Source: Xanthobacter autotrophicus Py2
GTDB lineage: Bacteria > Pseudomonadota > Alphaproteobacteria > Rhizobiales > Xanthobacteraceae
DNA length: 64,000 bases
Reading direction: 5' to 3'
Assembly: GCA_000017645.1 (NCBI GenBank)
Contig: CP000781.1
Span: forward strand, 1,020,001-1,084,000
Below the pieces are notes generated by a model that was not told the DNA's origin, did no database searches, and saw nothing but the letters and a program-made list of their open reading frames with translations. Shown piece after piece: positions 19,476 through 28,058 of the stretch. The number at the start of each line of letters is the position of its first letter. The first letter of the stretch is position 1. Position numbers and translations under genes: made by a program.

Positions 19476-21191
19476 GTGACGACCATTACCAATATCCACG
19501 CAACAGCGGAGAGCGATGGGAAGCTTCATCGCTCCATCAGCTGGACCGGCGCCTTCTGGGTGGCGAGCGGCGTTCCGGCGCTCGTGCTCTTCTCCATCGG
19601 CGGCATTGCCGGCACCACCGGCTCGCTCTCCTTTCTCGTCTGGGCCCTGTCCATCGGCATGGGCTTCATCCAGTCCTTCATCTATGCGGAGATCGCCGGC
19701 CTGTTCCCGAACAAGTCGGGCGGCGCCTCCATCTATGGCGCGGCGGCCTGGGTCCGCTACGTGAAGCTGGTGGCACCGCTCTCCGTGTGGTGCAACTGGT
19801 TCGCCTGGAGCCCGGTGCTCTCGCTCGGCTGCTCCATCGCGGCGGCCTACATCCTGAATGCGTTCGCCCCCGTCCCGGCGCTCAACAGCCCCGAGGTGGC
19901 GCAATGGCTCGCCGCCCATGGCGCGAGCCTTGCCGGCACCGACGTGGAGAAGGCCGCCGCCGCGGTGGCGGCGCTGACCCCCGCCGTGCGGGACTGGACC
20001 CTGTTCTCCCACGCCATCGGTCCCGTCTCCTTCTCGTTGAATGCGTCCTTCTTTGTGGGCGCGACGCTGATGCTGGTGGTGTTCGCCATCCAGCACCGGG
20101 GCATCCTCGGCACCGCCAGCGTGCAGAAGTGGATCGGCCTGTCGGTCATCGTGCCCATGGTGATCGTCGGCCTGGTGCCGATCCTCACCGGCAAGGTGGA
20201 CTGGGCGAACTTCTCGCCACTGGTGCCGCTCGCAGCCGCCGGCGCGGCCGATCCCGGCAGCTGGGACATCCCCGGCTGGACGCTGGTGCTCGGCGGCCTG
20301 TTCATCGCCGCCTGGTCCACCTACGGCTTCGAGACGGCGGTCTGCTACACGAGCGAGTTCCGCAATCCCGAGAAGGACACCTTCAAGGCCATCTTCTATT
20401 CGGGCCTGCTGTGCCTCGCGCTGTTCATCCTCGTGCCCTTCACCTTCCAGGGCGTGCTCGGGCTCTCGGGTATGCTCGACCCCGCCATCGTCGATGGCTC
20501 CGGGGTGGCGCAGGCGCTGGCCCACATGGTGGGCGGCGGCAAGATCATCGAGAGCGCCCTCGTGATGTTGATGATCCTCGCCCTCGTGCTGTCCATCATG
20601 ACCGCCATGGCGGGCTCCTCGCGCACCCTCTACCAGGGCGCCGTGGACGGCTGGCTGCCGCGCTTCCTCGACCATGTGAACGAGCATGGTGCGCCGACGC
20701 GGGCTATGTGGACCGACCTGTGGTTCAACCTCGTGCTGCTCGCCATCGCCTGCGCGGACGCCACCAGCTTCTTCTTCGTGCTGGCGGTGGCCAATGTCGG
20801 CTACATCATCTTCAACTTCCTGAACCTCAATTCGGGCTGGATCCACCGCATCGATTCCGGCCATGTGGCGCGGCCCTACAAGGCGCCCACCATCCTGCTG
20901 GTGCTGGGCACCGTCTTCGCCTTTGCCAATGCCGTCTTCATGGGCGCCGGCGCGAAGGTGTGGAACCCGGTGGCCCTGTGGGCGGGGCTCATCACCGCCG
21001 CGCTCATCATCCCGGTCTTCATCTACCGGCACTACGTGCAGGACGGTGGCAAGTTCCCGCACGAGACCTTCGAGGACCTGCAGGTCGGCGACGGGACGAA
21101 GACGCAGAAGCGCGCCGGCATCCTGCCCTATCTCGCGCTCATCGCCGGCATCGTCGTGGTGCTCGTCTCCAACTGGCTGTTCCACCTCTGA
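19476..21191 (+). CDS. APC-superfamily amine/amino acid permease
   Basis: This 571-residue membrane protein has about 12 hydrophobic helices, from FWVASGVPALVLFSIGGIAG to LIAGIVVVLVSNWLFHL, and the APC-type sequence around YAEIAGLFPNKSGGASIYG. It begins at GTG with AAGGGAGG five bases upstream. Members import amino acids, polyamines or other amines, usually by proton or exchange coupling. Between etfA and a one-carbon enzyme gene it probably imports the methylated amine oxidised by the dehydrogenase, but the substrate cannot be read from the sequence. Confidence 0.85.
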   Translation: MTTITNIHATAESDGKLHRSISWTGAFWVASGVPALVLFSIGGIAGTTGSLSFLVWALSIGMGFIQSFIYAEIAGLFPNKSGGASIYGAAAWVRYVKLVAPLSVWCNWFAWSPVLSLGCSIAAAYILNAFAPVPALNSPEVAQWLAAHGASLAGTDVEKAAAAVAALTPAVRDWTLFSHAIGPVSFSLNASFFVGATLMLVVFAIQHRGILGTASVQKWIGLSVIVPMVIVGLVPILTGKVDWANFSPLVPLAAAGAADPGSWDIPGWTLVLGGLFIAAWSTYGFETAVCYTSEFRNPEKDTFKAIFYSGLLCLALFILVPFTFQGVLGLSGMLDPAIVDGSGVAQALAHMVGGGKIIESALVMLMILALVLSIMTAMAGSSRTLYQGAVDGWLPRFLDHVNEHGAPTRAMWTDLWFNLVLLAIACADATSFFFVLAVANVGYIIFNFLNLNSGWIHRIDSGHVARPYKAPTILLVLGTVFAFANAVFMGAGAKVWNPVALWAGLITAALIIPVFIYRHYVQDGGKFPHETFEDLQVGDGTKTQKRAGILPYLALIAGIVVVLVSNWLFHL

Positions 21192-21212
21192 TCTGTTGAA
21201 GGATTTCCCAAG

Positions 21213-22352
21213 ATGACCCAGGCTACTCCCGCCTATTCCCGCCTGTCGGTGCTGTCGGACCGGCATCGTGCGCTCGGCACCGGATTCGAGGCGTCGTGGA
21301 ACGACATGCCGGTGCCGCAGAACTACGCCACCGATCCCTATGACGAGGTGGTCGCGGTACGCACCGCCGCCGGCCTGTTCGACGTGTCGGCGCTCAGGAT
21401 GATCGACGTGTCGGGGCGCGAGGCGCTCGCCGTGCTCAACGAGATGTGCACCTCGGACATTTCGAGGATCGCGCCCGGCGCCTCCTCCCTCACCAGCGTG
21501 GTGGACGAGGAGGGCGCGCTCATCGACGACGTGCTCGTCTATTGCGACGGTCCGGACGCCTACCGCATCTCCCATGGCGGCGGGTCGCTGGAGGACATCC
21601 TGCCCGGCATTGCCCAAGGGCGCGAGGTGACCTTCACCAAGGACAACGACGTTCACATCCTCTCCCTGCAGGGGCCGAAGGCGCTTGATATCCTCAGCCC
21701 CCACACGCCGTTCGCGCTGGAGGGCCTGCCCTATTTCGGGCACCAGAAGACGACGCTGTTCGGCCGCCCGGTCTCCATCGCCCGCGGCGGCTATTCCGGC
21801 GAGCGGGGCTACGAGGTGTTCTGCGCCTCGGCCGATGCGGTGTTCCTCTGGGACAGCATCCTCGCGGCCGGCAAGCCGCTGGGGGGCCTGCCTGCCTCCT
21901 GGTCGTGCCTCGACGTGGTGCGGGTGGAAGGCGGCCTGCTGTTCTTCCCCTATGACATGCCCCAGGGCGATACCTCGCCGTGGGAAGTGGGCCTCGGCTG
22001 GACCGTCGACCTGTCAAAGCCGGCCTTCCGCGGCCGGGACGCCCTGGTGCGCCGCAAGGGGCAGGAGCGGGTGGCGCAGGTGGGGGTGGAGATCGACCAC
22101 CATGCCGCCGTCGAGCCGGGCGCCAGGCTGTTCAGGGACGGCAAGGAGGTGGGCCTTGTGAACTCCACCGCCTACAGCCGCTACCTCATGCGCTCGCTGG
22201 CGCTCGCCCATGTGGCGCCGGAGCTGTCCGCCTGCGGCACGGAGCTGGAGCTGCGGGGAGCCGACGGCACCTTCGCGGCGCGGGTGGTGAAGACGCCCTT
22301 CTACGATCCGCTGCGCCTGCGCACCCATCCGCTTGAAGAACGCACGGCCTGA
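21213..22352 (+). CDS. GcvT/DmdA-like tetrahydrofolate-dependent enzyme
   Basis: This 379-residue protein belongs to the glycine-cleavage T-protein fold. The N-terminal part has YDEVVAVRTAAGLFDVSALRMIDVSG and LNEMCTSDIS, the middle has the folate-domain segments VHILSLQGPKALDIL and RGGYSGERGYEVFCASADA, and the C-terminal barrel starts near residue 280. Length and order resemble DMSP demethylase DmdA and aminomethyltransferases, which move one-carbon groups to tetrahydrofolate. Placed 21 bases after the permease and before the cluster's terminator, it may capture the formaldehyde-level unit released by the amine dehydrogenase or demethylate a pathway intermediate. Function is inferred. Confidence 0.75.
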   Translation: MTQATPAYSRLSVLSDRHRALGTGFEASWNDMPVPQNYATDPYDEVVAVRTAAGLFDVSALRMIDVSGREALAVLNEMCTSDISRIAPGASSLTSVVDEEGALIDDVLVYCDGPDAYRISHGGGSLEDILPGIAQGREVTFTKDNDVHILSLQGPKALDILSPHTPFALEGLPYFGHQKTTLFGRPVSIARGGYSGERGYEVFCASADAVFLWDSILAAGKPLGGLPASWSCLDVVRVEGGLLFFPYDMPQGDTSPWEVGLGWTVDLSKPAFRGRDALVRRKGQERVAQVGVEIDHHAAVEPGARLFRDGKEVGLVNSTAYSRYLMRSLALAHVAPELSACGTELELRGADGTFAARVVKTPFYDPLRLRTHPLEERTA

Positions 22353-22409
22353 GCCCTCTCTTAGCCCCTCAGGCTGTTGCGGCCCCCAGGGCTTCCTCCT
22401 GGGTGCTGG

Positions 22410-22451
22410 CCGGAGAGCGCGATCGTCGCCGTCGCGCTCTCCGGTCTTTTT
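22410..22451 (+). terminator. Rho-independent terminator of the methylamine operon
   Basis: A perfect 12-bp stem, CCGGAGAGCGCG (22410-22421) with 22433-22444, encloses an 11-base loop and is followed by TCTTTTT. It lies 57 bases after the GcvT-like gene, so it ends the operon before the LuxR gene. Confidence 0.88.
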
Positions 22452-22626
22452 CGAAGGTTCTGCCGATGCATGCCCCCAGTGGGGCAATGCCCTGCGCCCC
22501 GCCGGGAGAAAGAGCGCCTGCCATGCCGCCCGCACGTCCCGCCCGCAATTGCCAAGTGCCGGTGCTTCGGCTTTATTCGCCCCAATACGAATTCCAGATG
22601 TGGCGATACCGTTGGGGCAAGCTGCG

Positions 22627-23706
22627 ATGGCAGATCCGGAGCAACCCCGGTCCGTTCCCCTTCCTGCCCGCTACAGCGCCGTGCGCCTGAACAGCCCGGA
22701 ATGGTTCGCGCGGGTCGGCGAGGTGGCCCGCGTGATCGGTTCGGACCGCTTCCACCGCGAGCTGGTGGAACTCGCTGGCGCGGCCATCAACCACGATGCT
22801 TGCTGGATCATCCGCTATTCGCGTGTGGCCCCGCCGGACGTGCTCTACACAAAGGACGTGGCGAGCGACGTGGTGGCGTATTACGCCAATCTCTACTCCT
22901 CGGTGGACCCCTTCTTCGAATACTGGCGGAACAACGGCAGTCCCGGCGTCGTGATGCTCAATGACGTGCGATCGCCGGGCCAGTCGTGGGACTTGTACCA
23001 CAAGGTGTTCCAGACGCTGGCCAGCATCTCCGACGAGCTGGGCATGTTCTTCTCCACCGTCGGCCACTGCTGCTTCGGCCTGTTCCTGGAGCGCGAGAGG
23101 GGGCGCTTCTCCGCGAGCGACATCGAGCGCGCACGGCTCATCTTCCCCATGCTGGAGGGCTTCCACCGCTCGCATCTTGGCGCGCTGTTCAACGACCTGC
23201 GCAATCCGCGCGGACCACAGGTGGAGGGCTTCATCACCCGCCCGACGCTCATCGAGGACCGGTTCGGCGTCGATGTCTTCGCCAACGACGCGTGGCGGGA
23301 GGCGGCGCGCCGCGCCCCGGCCCTCGCCGATGCGGTAGCCGCGCTCCGTGTCGCGGAGGCAGGGCAGACCCGCGCCGCCGGCGCGCTCACCGTCAAGGTG
23401 GAGGTGTTCGACCGCGACTTCCCCCTCGCTCCCGGCGGGCGGATGTATGTGCTCGATGCGCCGGAGCGCGAGGAGGAGGGCGATCCCGATCAATTGCTGG
23501 ACGAAGCACTCAGCATCTTCACGCCGCGCGAGAAGGAGATCCTGCTGCTGCTCATGAACGGGCAGACCACCGGGGAGATCGCGCAGAAGCTGAGCCTTAG
23601 CAAGGGTACCATCAAAAATTGCCGGCTGCGCATGTACCGCAAGACGGGCGTGGGCTCCGAGCGGGCGCTCGTCAAGCACGTCATGCAGTCCATCGGGGCG
23701 CGGTAG
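22627..23706 (+). CDS. LuxR-family transcriptional regulator
   Basis: A 359-residue protein from the ATG at 22627. The C-terminal HTH is a clear LuxR/FixJ type: FTPREKEILLLLMNGQTTGEIAQKLSLSKGTIKN (about residues 295-330). The long N-terminal part has no receiver aspartate pattern and may be an autoinducer- or ligand-binding-like sensor domain; it carries WIIRYSRVAPPDVLY and DELGMFFSTVGHCCFGLFL. The reading frame stays open upstream across the terminator hairpin, so the downstream ATG is preferred even though no good Shine-Dalgarno is seen. It probably controls the amine cluster, whose promoter region has a 20-bp palindrome. Confidence 0.8.
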   Translation: MADPEQPRSVPLPARYSAVRLNSPEWFARVGEVARVIGSDRFHRELVELAGAAINHDACWIIRYSRVAPPDVLYTKDVASDVVAYYANLYSSVDPFFEYWRNNGSPGVVMLNDVRSPGQSWDLYHKVFQTLASISDELGMFFSTVGHCCFGLFLERERGRFSASDIERARLIFPMLEGFHRSHLGALFNDLRNPRGPQVEGFITRPTLIEDRFGVDVFANDAWREAARRAPALADAVAALRVAEAGQTRAAGALTVKVEVFDRDFPLAPGGRMYVLDAPEREEEGDPDQLLDEALSIFTPREKEILLLLMNGQTTGEIAQKLSLSKGTIKNCRLRMYRKTGVGSERALVKHVMQSIGAR

Positions 23707-23873
23707 TAGCCGCTGCGGGGGGAGCGGGGGAAACTTGACTTGCAAGCCGGGGGCGGTTCGGACCGCCGCGAAGCGTGAAATCATGAGGGTCGCGGACGCT
23801 GGCACGGTTGTCATACACTGGGGTTGCGCCAGCAACCTTTATGACGTCGATCTGTACAGCAGGGACGGACCTC

Positions 23874-24260
23874 ATGAAGTACATCCTGTTGATCTCCGTC
23901 ATCGGCATTCTGCTACTGCAATGGACCGGCGCCATTCCGCTGGGCAGCGTGGGAGGTCCGATGGTGATCGCGGCGGCTGTTCTTGTCGCCGCGCTGGCCG
24001 TCGCGATCCACGAGGCCTGGACGCGAAAGCGCGGTGTGCTTGGCTGGATCGTGAACATCGTCGTCTCAATTGTCGGCATGCTTCTCATCGCTCCTGTCGG
24101 AGGAGCGGTGATGGTGACGCTTCTTTTCCCCTTTATGGATGGGTCGTCTTCGCTAGCCGCGGCGGGAGGGCCCCAGATGGCGATCGCGCTTGCCGGTCAA
24201 ATGGTCATCTCGCTGCTGGGATCGTGGGGTGCGCTATGGCTCCTGAACCGGTGGCGATGA
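23874..24260 (+). CDS. Small hypothetical membrane protein
   Basis: A 128-residue protein with about four hydrophobic segments: MKYILLISVIGILLLQWTG, MVIAAAVLVAALAVAI, WIVNIVVSIVGMLLIAPVGGA and IALAGQMVISLLGSWGALWLL. The start is placed at the Met that opens the first segment, with AGGGACGG upstream; an in-frame ATG at 23808 would add 22 unlikely residues. No family was recognised. It stands alone between the LuxR gene and the convergent IclR gene. Base composition is slightly lower in GC than its neighbours, which may indicate separate origin. Confidence 0.65.
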   Translation: MKYILLISVIGILLLQWTGAIPLGSVGGPMVIAAAVLVAALAVAIHEAWTRKRGVLGWIVNIVVSIVGMLLIAPVGGAVMVTLLFPFMDGSSSLAAAGGPQMAIALAGQMVISLLGSWGALWLLNRWR

Positions 24261-24413
24261 GTTGTTCCGCGGGGACTGCGCGGCAGTCGGGCGGTCGGGG
24301 TAAGGCAGCACGACCTCAAGATCGCCGCGCTGGCGCAGATTGAGCATGCTGCGGACGTGCATCTGCCCCGCGCTTGCACGCCTGCACCGGTCGGCAGGGC
24401 TATCGTGCAGCAC

Positions 24414-25226
24414 CTATTTCTGCTGAGCGGAGACGTCACGCGCAATGGCGGTCGCGATAGATGCCAGCGCCTCGGAATGGGCCGAAAGGGCATCATCCAG
24501 GGACAGCGCGGAGCGGATCCAGATCATCGATACCACCGCCTCGACGCGGTCGCCGATCAAGACGGGAACGGCAATGCTGGATGTCTTCGGCCTGAACTCA
24601 CCCCCGTCGCGCACGGCAACGGCGCGCCGCCGGGTCTCCTCGATCATGCGTCCAAGCCATGCCTCGTCGAGGAAAGGGCGGTCCTCGGGATCGTGGATGC
24701 GGCGCAGGTGATCCAGGATCATTGCCCGCTCCTCCTCCCTGCAGAAGGCCAGGTAGGCCCGGCCGGCCGAGGTACGCAGCATGGGCAAGCGATAGCCGAT
24801 CATGCCACGGTCGATGGAGAGCGGGCTGCGCGTGTGCGTGGTCTCGTGGATCACCATGGCGGCGTTCTCATACACCGTCAGGTCGAGCGGCCACACCAGA
24901 CGCGGGCCGTATTCGCCGAACACCGGGGCCGCGACCTGGCACACCCGGGAATGCGCTGCATAGCCGTCGCCAAGACTGGCGGAGAGGCGCGTGACCCGGA
25001 CCTGCGTCGAGGAGGCGGAAAAGGCCACGTAGCCTTCCTCCTCCAGGGTTTGCAGCAGGCGGTAGACGGTGGGGCGCGGGATATCGAGGGCGCGGGCGAT
25101 GGAGGCGGCATTGGTGCTGCCCACCGCGTTGATATAGCGCAGCACCGCGAGCCCTCGGCGCAAGGCGCGCACGCTGTCGCTGCGGTCCGGCGTGGTCGCG
25201 CGCTCGTCAGCCAGTCGCTGGCCCAT
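24414..25226 (-). CDS. IclR-family transcriptional regulator (MhpR-like)
   Basis: This 270-residue protein has an N-terminal winged helix (SVRALRRGLAVLRYINAVGSTNAASIARALDIPRPTVYRLLQTL) and the IclR effector domain with DRGMIGYRLPMLRTSAGRAYLAF. The Met at 25226 is chosen because it lies about 15 residues before the HTH region; a longer frame to 25334 runs through the likely promoter. IclR proteins of this branch regulate aromatic meta-cleavage operons, for example MhpR in Escherichia coli. It is the distal gene on the minus strand behind the hydrolase, hydroxylase and dioxygenase genes, and has its own upstream region with a GTTCA/TGAAC repeat. Confidence 0.87.
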   Translation of the reverse strand: MGQRLADERATTPDRSDSVRALRRGLAVLRYINAVGSTNAASIARALDIPRPTVYRLLQTLEEEGYVAFSASSTQVRVTRLSASLGDGYAAHSRVCQVAAPVFGEYGPRLVWPLDLTVYENAAMVIHETTHTRSPLSIDRGMIGYRLPMLRTSAGRAYLAFCREEERAMILDHLRRIHDPEDRPFLDEAWLGRMIEETRRRAVAVRDGGEFRPKTSSIAVPVLIGDRVEAVVSMIWIRSALSLDDALSAHSEALASIATAIARDVSAQQK

Positions 25227-25279
25227 GGTCCGACCCAATCCTCGGCGTTCCCCACCCAGCCGGACGATCCGGTCTTTTG

Positions 25280-25303
25280 GTTCACATGGTATACGTTTTG
25301 AAC
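25280..25303. promoter_or_regulatory. Possible IclR operator upstream of the first IclR gene
   Basis: GTTCA (25280-25284) and TGAAC (25299-25303) form an inverted repeat with 14 bases between. IclR-type sites often contain GTTC/GAAC arms. The arms are only five bases, so this is a weak candidate. Confidence 0.35.
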
Positions 25304-25373
25304 ATGCCGTGCCCAGACTTGCCCGGGCCGGCATGCTTCAACACTCCCTGATGGAATGACCTGCGGGCGAGCC

Positions 25374-26219
25374 TCAGGCAAGCTCGGCGACGATGGGGTT
25401 GCGCAACACGCCGATGCCGCTGACCTCGACTTCCACCACATCGCCGTCCTTCATGAACAGCTTGGGCGTGCGACGCGCCCCCACGCCTCCAGGCGTGCCG
25501 GAGACGATCACATCGCCAGGCAGCAGGGGCAGGATGGTGGAGGTGTAGGCGATCAACGTGGGGATGGGGGTGATCATCAGATCCACGCTCGTGTGCTGCA
25601 CCTGCGCGCCGTTGAGGCGGGTGGCGAGGGTGAGGCGCGTGGGATCGGGGATCTCGTCGGCGCTCACCATCCAGGGGCCGAAGGCGCCGGTGGCGGCAAA
25701 GGTCTTGCCGGGCATGAACTGCGAGGTGTGGCGCTGCCAGTCGCGCACACTGGCATCATTATAGCAGGCATAGCCCGCCACATGGGAGAGGGCGTCGGCC
25801 TCGGAGATGCGCCGGCCGGCCTTGCCGATGATGACGGCAAGTTCGCCTTCATAGTCGAACTCGTCGGATTCCAGCGGCTTCACCAGGGCCGTGCCAGCGC
25901 CGACCTGGCTTCCAGCGTACCGCGCGAACAGCATGGGATTGGGGGTGACCGTGCGTCCCGTCTCGTTCACATGGTCATGGTAGTTGAGGCCCACGCAGAC
26001 GATCTTGTCCGGGTCTGGAATGACCGGAGCGAGCGTCACCTCGGACAAGGCGAAATCCGCCGGCGCGCCGGCGACGGCGGCGGCACGATCCAGCCCGCCG
26101 GCGATGAAGGTCCGCAAGGTCGGCGCTTCGGGGAAGCGGCGGGTGAGATCGATGATCCCTCCGTCCGTCACGAGGCCGTAACCGGCACGGCCGGCATGGG
26201 TGAAGGAAGCAAACTTCAT
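25374..26219 (-). CDS. Fumarylacetoacetate hydrolase (FAH) family protein
   Basis: This 281-residue protein has the FAH fold signature: the N-terminal MKFASFTHAGRAGYGLVTDGG, then CVGLNYHDHVNETGR, the metal-site segments FDYEGELAVIIGKAGRRISE and GYACYNDASVRDWQ, and VIVSGTPGGVGARRTPKLFMKDGDVVEVEVSGIG near the end. Family members hydrolyse acylpyruvates or isomerise and decarboxylate meta-cleavage intermediates, using Mg2+ or Mn2+. It lies behind the hydroxylase gene on the same strand (76-base gap) and probably acts on a ring-cleavage product of that pathway. The precise substrate is not readable. Confidence 0.88.
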   Translation of the reverse strand: MKFASFTHAGRAGYGLVTDGGIIDLTRRFPEAPTLRTFIAGGLDRAAAVAGAPADFALSEVTLAPVIPDPDKIVCVGLNYHDHVNETGRTVTPNPMLFARYAGSQVGAGTALVKPLESDEFDYEGELAVIIGKAGRRISEADALSHVAGYACYNDASVRDWQRHTSQFMPGKTFAATGAFGPWMVSADEIPDPTRLTLATRLNGAQVQHTSVDLMITPIPTLIAYTSTILPLLPGDVIVSGTPGGVGARRTPKLFMKDGDVVEVEVSGIGVLRNPIVAELA

Positions 26220-26295
26220 CGGGGCAAACCTTTTCCTTGAGCATCATCTTGGTGAGGAGGGGGATTGGCGCGGTCGCGCGGTTCGCGGGTGCGGA

Positions 26296-27825
26296 TCAGG
26301 CGGCGGAAGCGTGTTGCGGCCGCTGGGGCGTCAGCCGATCCGCCATGGCGGCGAGGTCGGCCTCATCTGCGGCGGCTCCGGCCACGTAACGATCCGGGCG
26401 GACGAGGAGTGCCGGCACGCCGGCTTCGTCGAGCAGCGGGGCGAGGCCGGGACAGTCCGCCACGGTGACGATGGCAATCCCGGCCTGTTCGAAGCGCAGT
26501 CGCGCGGCTTCGGCGGCGCCGTGCCAGAGCTGGTCACGGCACAGCAGCGCAAAGCCGTAGCCCACCGCGTCGTCGAGCGGGCGGCCGTCGCCGAGGCGTG
26601 GCTGGGCGACGCGGCTTCCGACCCGATCGGCACGGCCGATGACGAGGCCGGGTCCCAGTTGCGGCACCCGACTGCGCAGGCGTACCACGCCGTCGGCGTC
26701 GCGGAAGGCGGCGTTGAGTGCCGCTTCGGTGCCGCAGGTGTTGATGAGGCCACCGAGCCGCACCGCGGTCTCGATATAGGCATGGGCATCGGGTGCGCGC
26801 TCGCTCTGGTAGGTGTCCAGCAGGCCGTCGCCGGCGCGCCCCTTCACCACCGCTTCGAGCTTCCAGGCGAGGTTGGCGACGTCGCGGATGCCGGAGCACA
26901 TGCCCTGGCCCATGAATGGCGGGGTCTGGTGGGCCGCATCTCCCGCCAGCAGCAGCCGGCCGGAGCGCCAGAGACGGGCGACCGCGGAATGAAAGGTGTA
27001 GACCGCGGCCCGCTCCAGCTCCGCCTCATCGGGTGCGAGCCACGGTGCGAGCAGTGCCCAGACCTTCTGCGGGTGCACCATGGCGCGGCTGTCTTCCTCG
27101 GCCAGGACGGTGATTTCCCAGCGCCGGCGGTCCCCCGGCCCGCGCACATAGGTGGCCGGGCGTGCCGGGTCGCAATACTGGATGGTGTGGTCCCCCAGCT
27201 CCGGCTTCGGCCGACGGAGAACCGCATCCACCACCAGCCAGCGCTCATGAAAGCCAAGGTCATCCATGGACGAGCCGATGAACCGGCGCACGAGAGACCG
27301 CGCGCCGTCGCAGCCCACCACATAGCGGGCTCCCGCCTGTCGCAGGCGGCCGGTGTCGAGGTCCTCGTAGCGCACGGTGACCGCTTCGCCGTCGTCCTCG
27401 AAGGCGAAGGCATCGCAGCGGGTCTGCACCCGCACGCAGGCGAAGCGCTTCAGGCCCTCGCGCAGGATCCGCTCGAGGTCCGGCTGGTGGAAGCGATAGC
27501 TGGCGTGCCAGCCGAGCTCGCCCACGTCCGGGGCGCGCGGCCAGTCCATAAGCAGGGCGCCGTTGGCGTCGACGAAGCGCATGCCCGGATTGATGCGGGT
27601 GCACGGCGTGATCTCGTCAGCAAGGCCGATGGTCTGGAACACACGCATCACTTCGTCATCGAAGTGCACCGCGCGCGGCAGGTGATAGGCCTCGGTCTCG
27701 CGTTCGAGGACGAGGGTGGAGACGCCCTGGAGGCCAAGCAGGTTGGCGAGCGTGGCCCCGACGGGGCCGAGGCCAACGATGACGACGTCGAACTGATCCT
27801 CGGCTGTGCCGGTTGCCTCGGGCAT
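26296..27825 (-). CDS. FAD-dependent aromatic hydroxylase, MhpA-like
   Basis: This 509-residue class A flavoprotein monooxygenase has the dinucleotide motif VVIVGLGPVGATLANLLGLQG, the DG motif VVGCDGARSLVRR and the second FAD motif LLLAGDAAHQTPPFMGQGMCSGIRDVANLAWKL, with a C-terminal thioredoxin-like region. MhpA hydroxylates 3-(3-hydroxyphenyl)propionate to the 2,3-dihydroxy compound with NADH and oxygen. The start at 27825 (MPEATGTAEDQ) is placed just before the FAD domain; the frame continues upstream without motif support. It lies between the dioxygenase and FAH genes, matching a hydroxylase, ring-cleaver, hydrolase order. Other phenolic substrates are possible. Confidence 0.83.
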   Translation of the reverse strand: MPEATGTAEDQFDVVIVGLGPVGATLANLLGLQGVSTLVLERETEAYHLPRAVHFDDEVMRVFQTIGLADEITPCTRINPGMRFVDANGALLMDWPRAPDVGELGWHASYRFHQPDLERILREGLKRFACVRVQTRCDAFAFEDDGEAVTVRYEDLDTGRLRQAGARYVVGCDGARSLVRRFIGSSMDDLGFHERWLVVDAVLRRPKPELGDHTIQYCDPARPATYVRGPGDRRRWEITVLAEEDSRAMVHPQKVWALLAPWLAPDEAELERAAVYTFHSAVARLWRSGRLLLAGDAAHQTPPFMGQGMCSGIRDVANLAWKLEAVVKGRAGDGLLDTYQSERAPDAHAYIETAVRLGGLINTCGTEAALNAAFRDADGVVRLRSRVPQLGPGLVIGRADRVGSRVAQPRLGDGRPLDDAVGYGFALLCRDQLWHGAAEAARLRFEQAGIAIVTVADCPGLAPLLDEAGVPALLVRPDRYVAGAAADEADLAAMADRLTPQRPQHASAA

Positions 27826-28058
27826 GGCTTCCCCCGTGTTGTTCAGCTGTTTGTGGAAGTGACTGATCCCAGAGCCGGCACTTGCCAGCAATGCAGCCGG
27901 CACAAGCGTCCGCCTGGCGGACAGATGCCGCCGGAGCAGGGCCGGCTTTGGTCCCGGTCGTCAGAAGGGTGGGGCAATCAGTCGGGAGGGTTTCACGCGG
28001 CCCCTGTTTGTTGCCGCAGCTCTCGACGGTCCCCACCCGATTCATCGTGCCGGCGCGA

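Noticed and set aside
19401..21743. Minus-strand open frame of about 780 codons opposite the permease and GcvT-like genes
   Set aside because: Composition is His/Gly/Glu-rich low complexity, as expected of an antisense shadow, and the plus-strand genes are certain.
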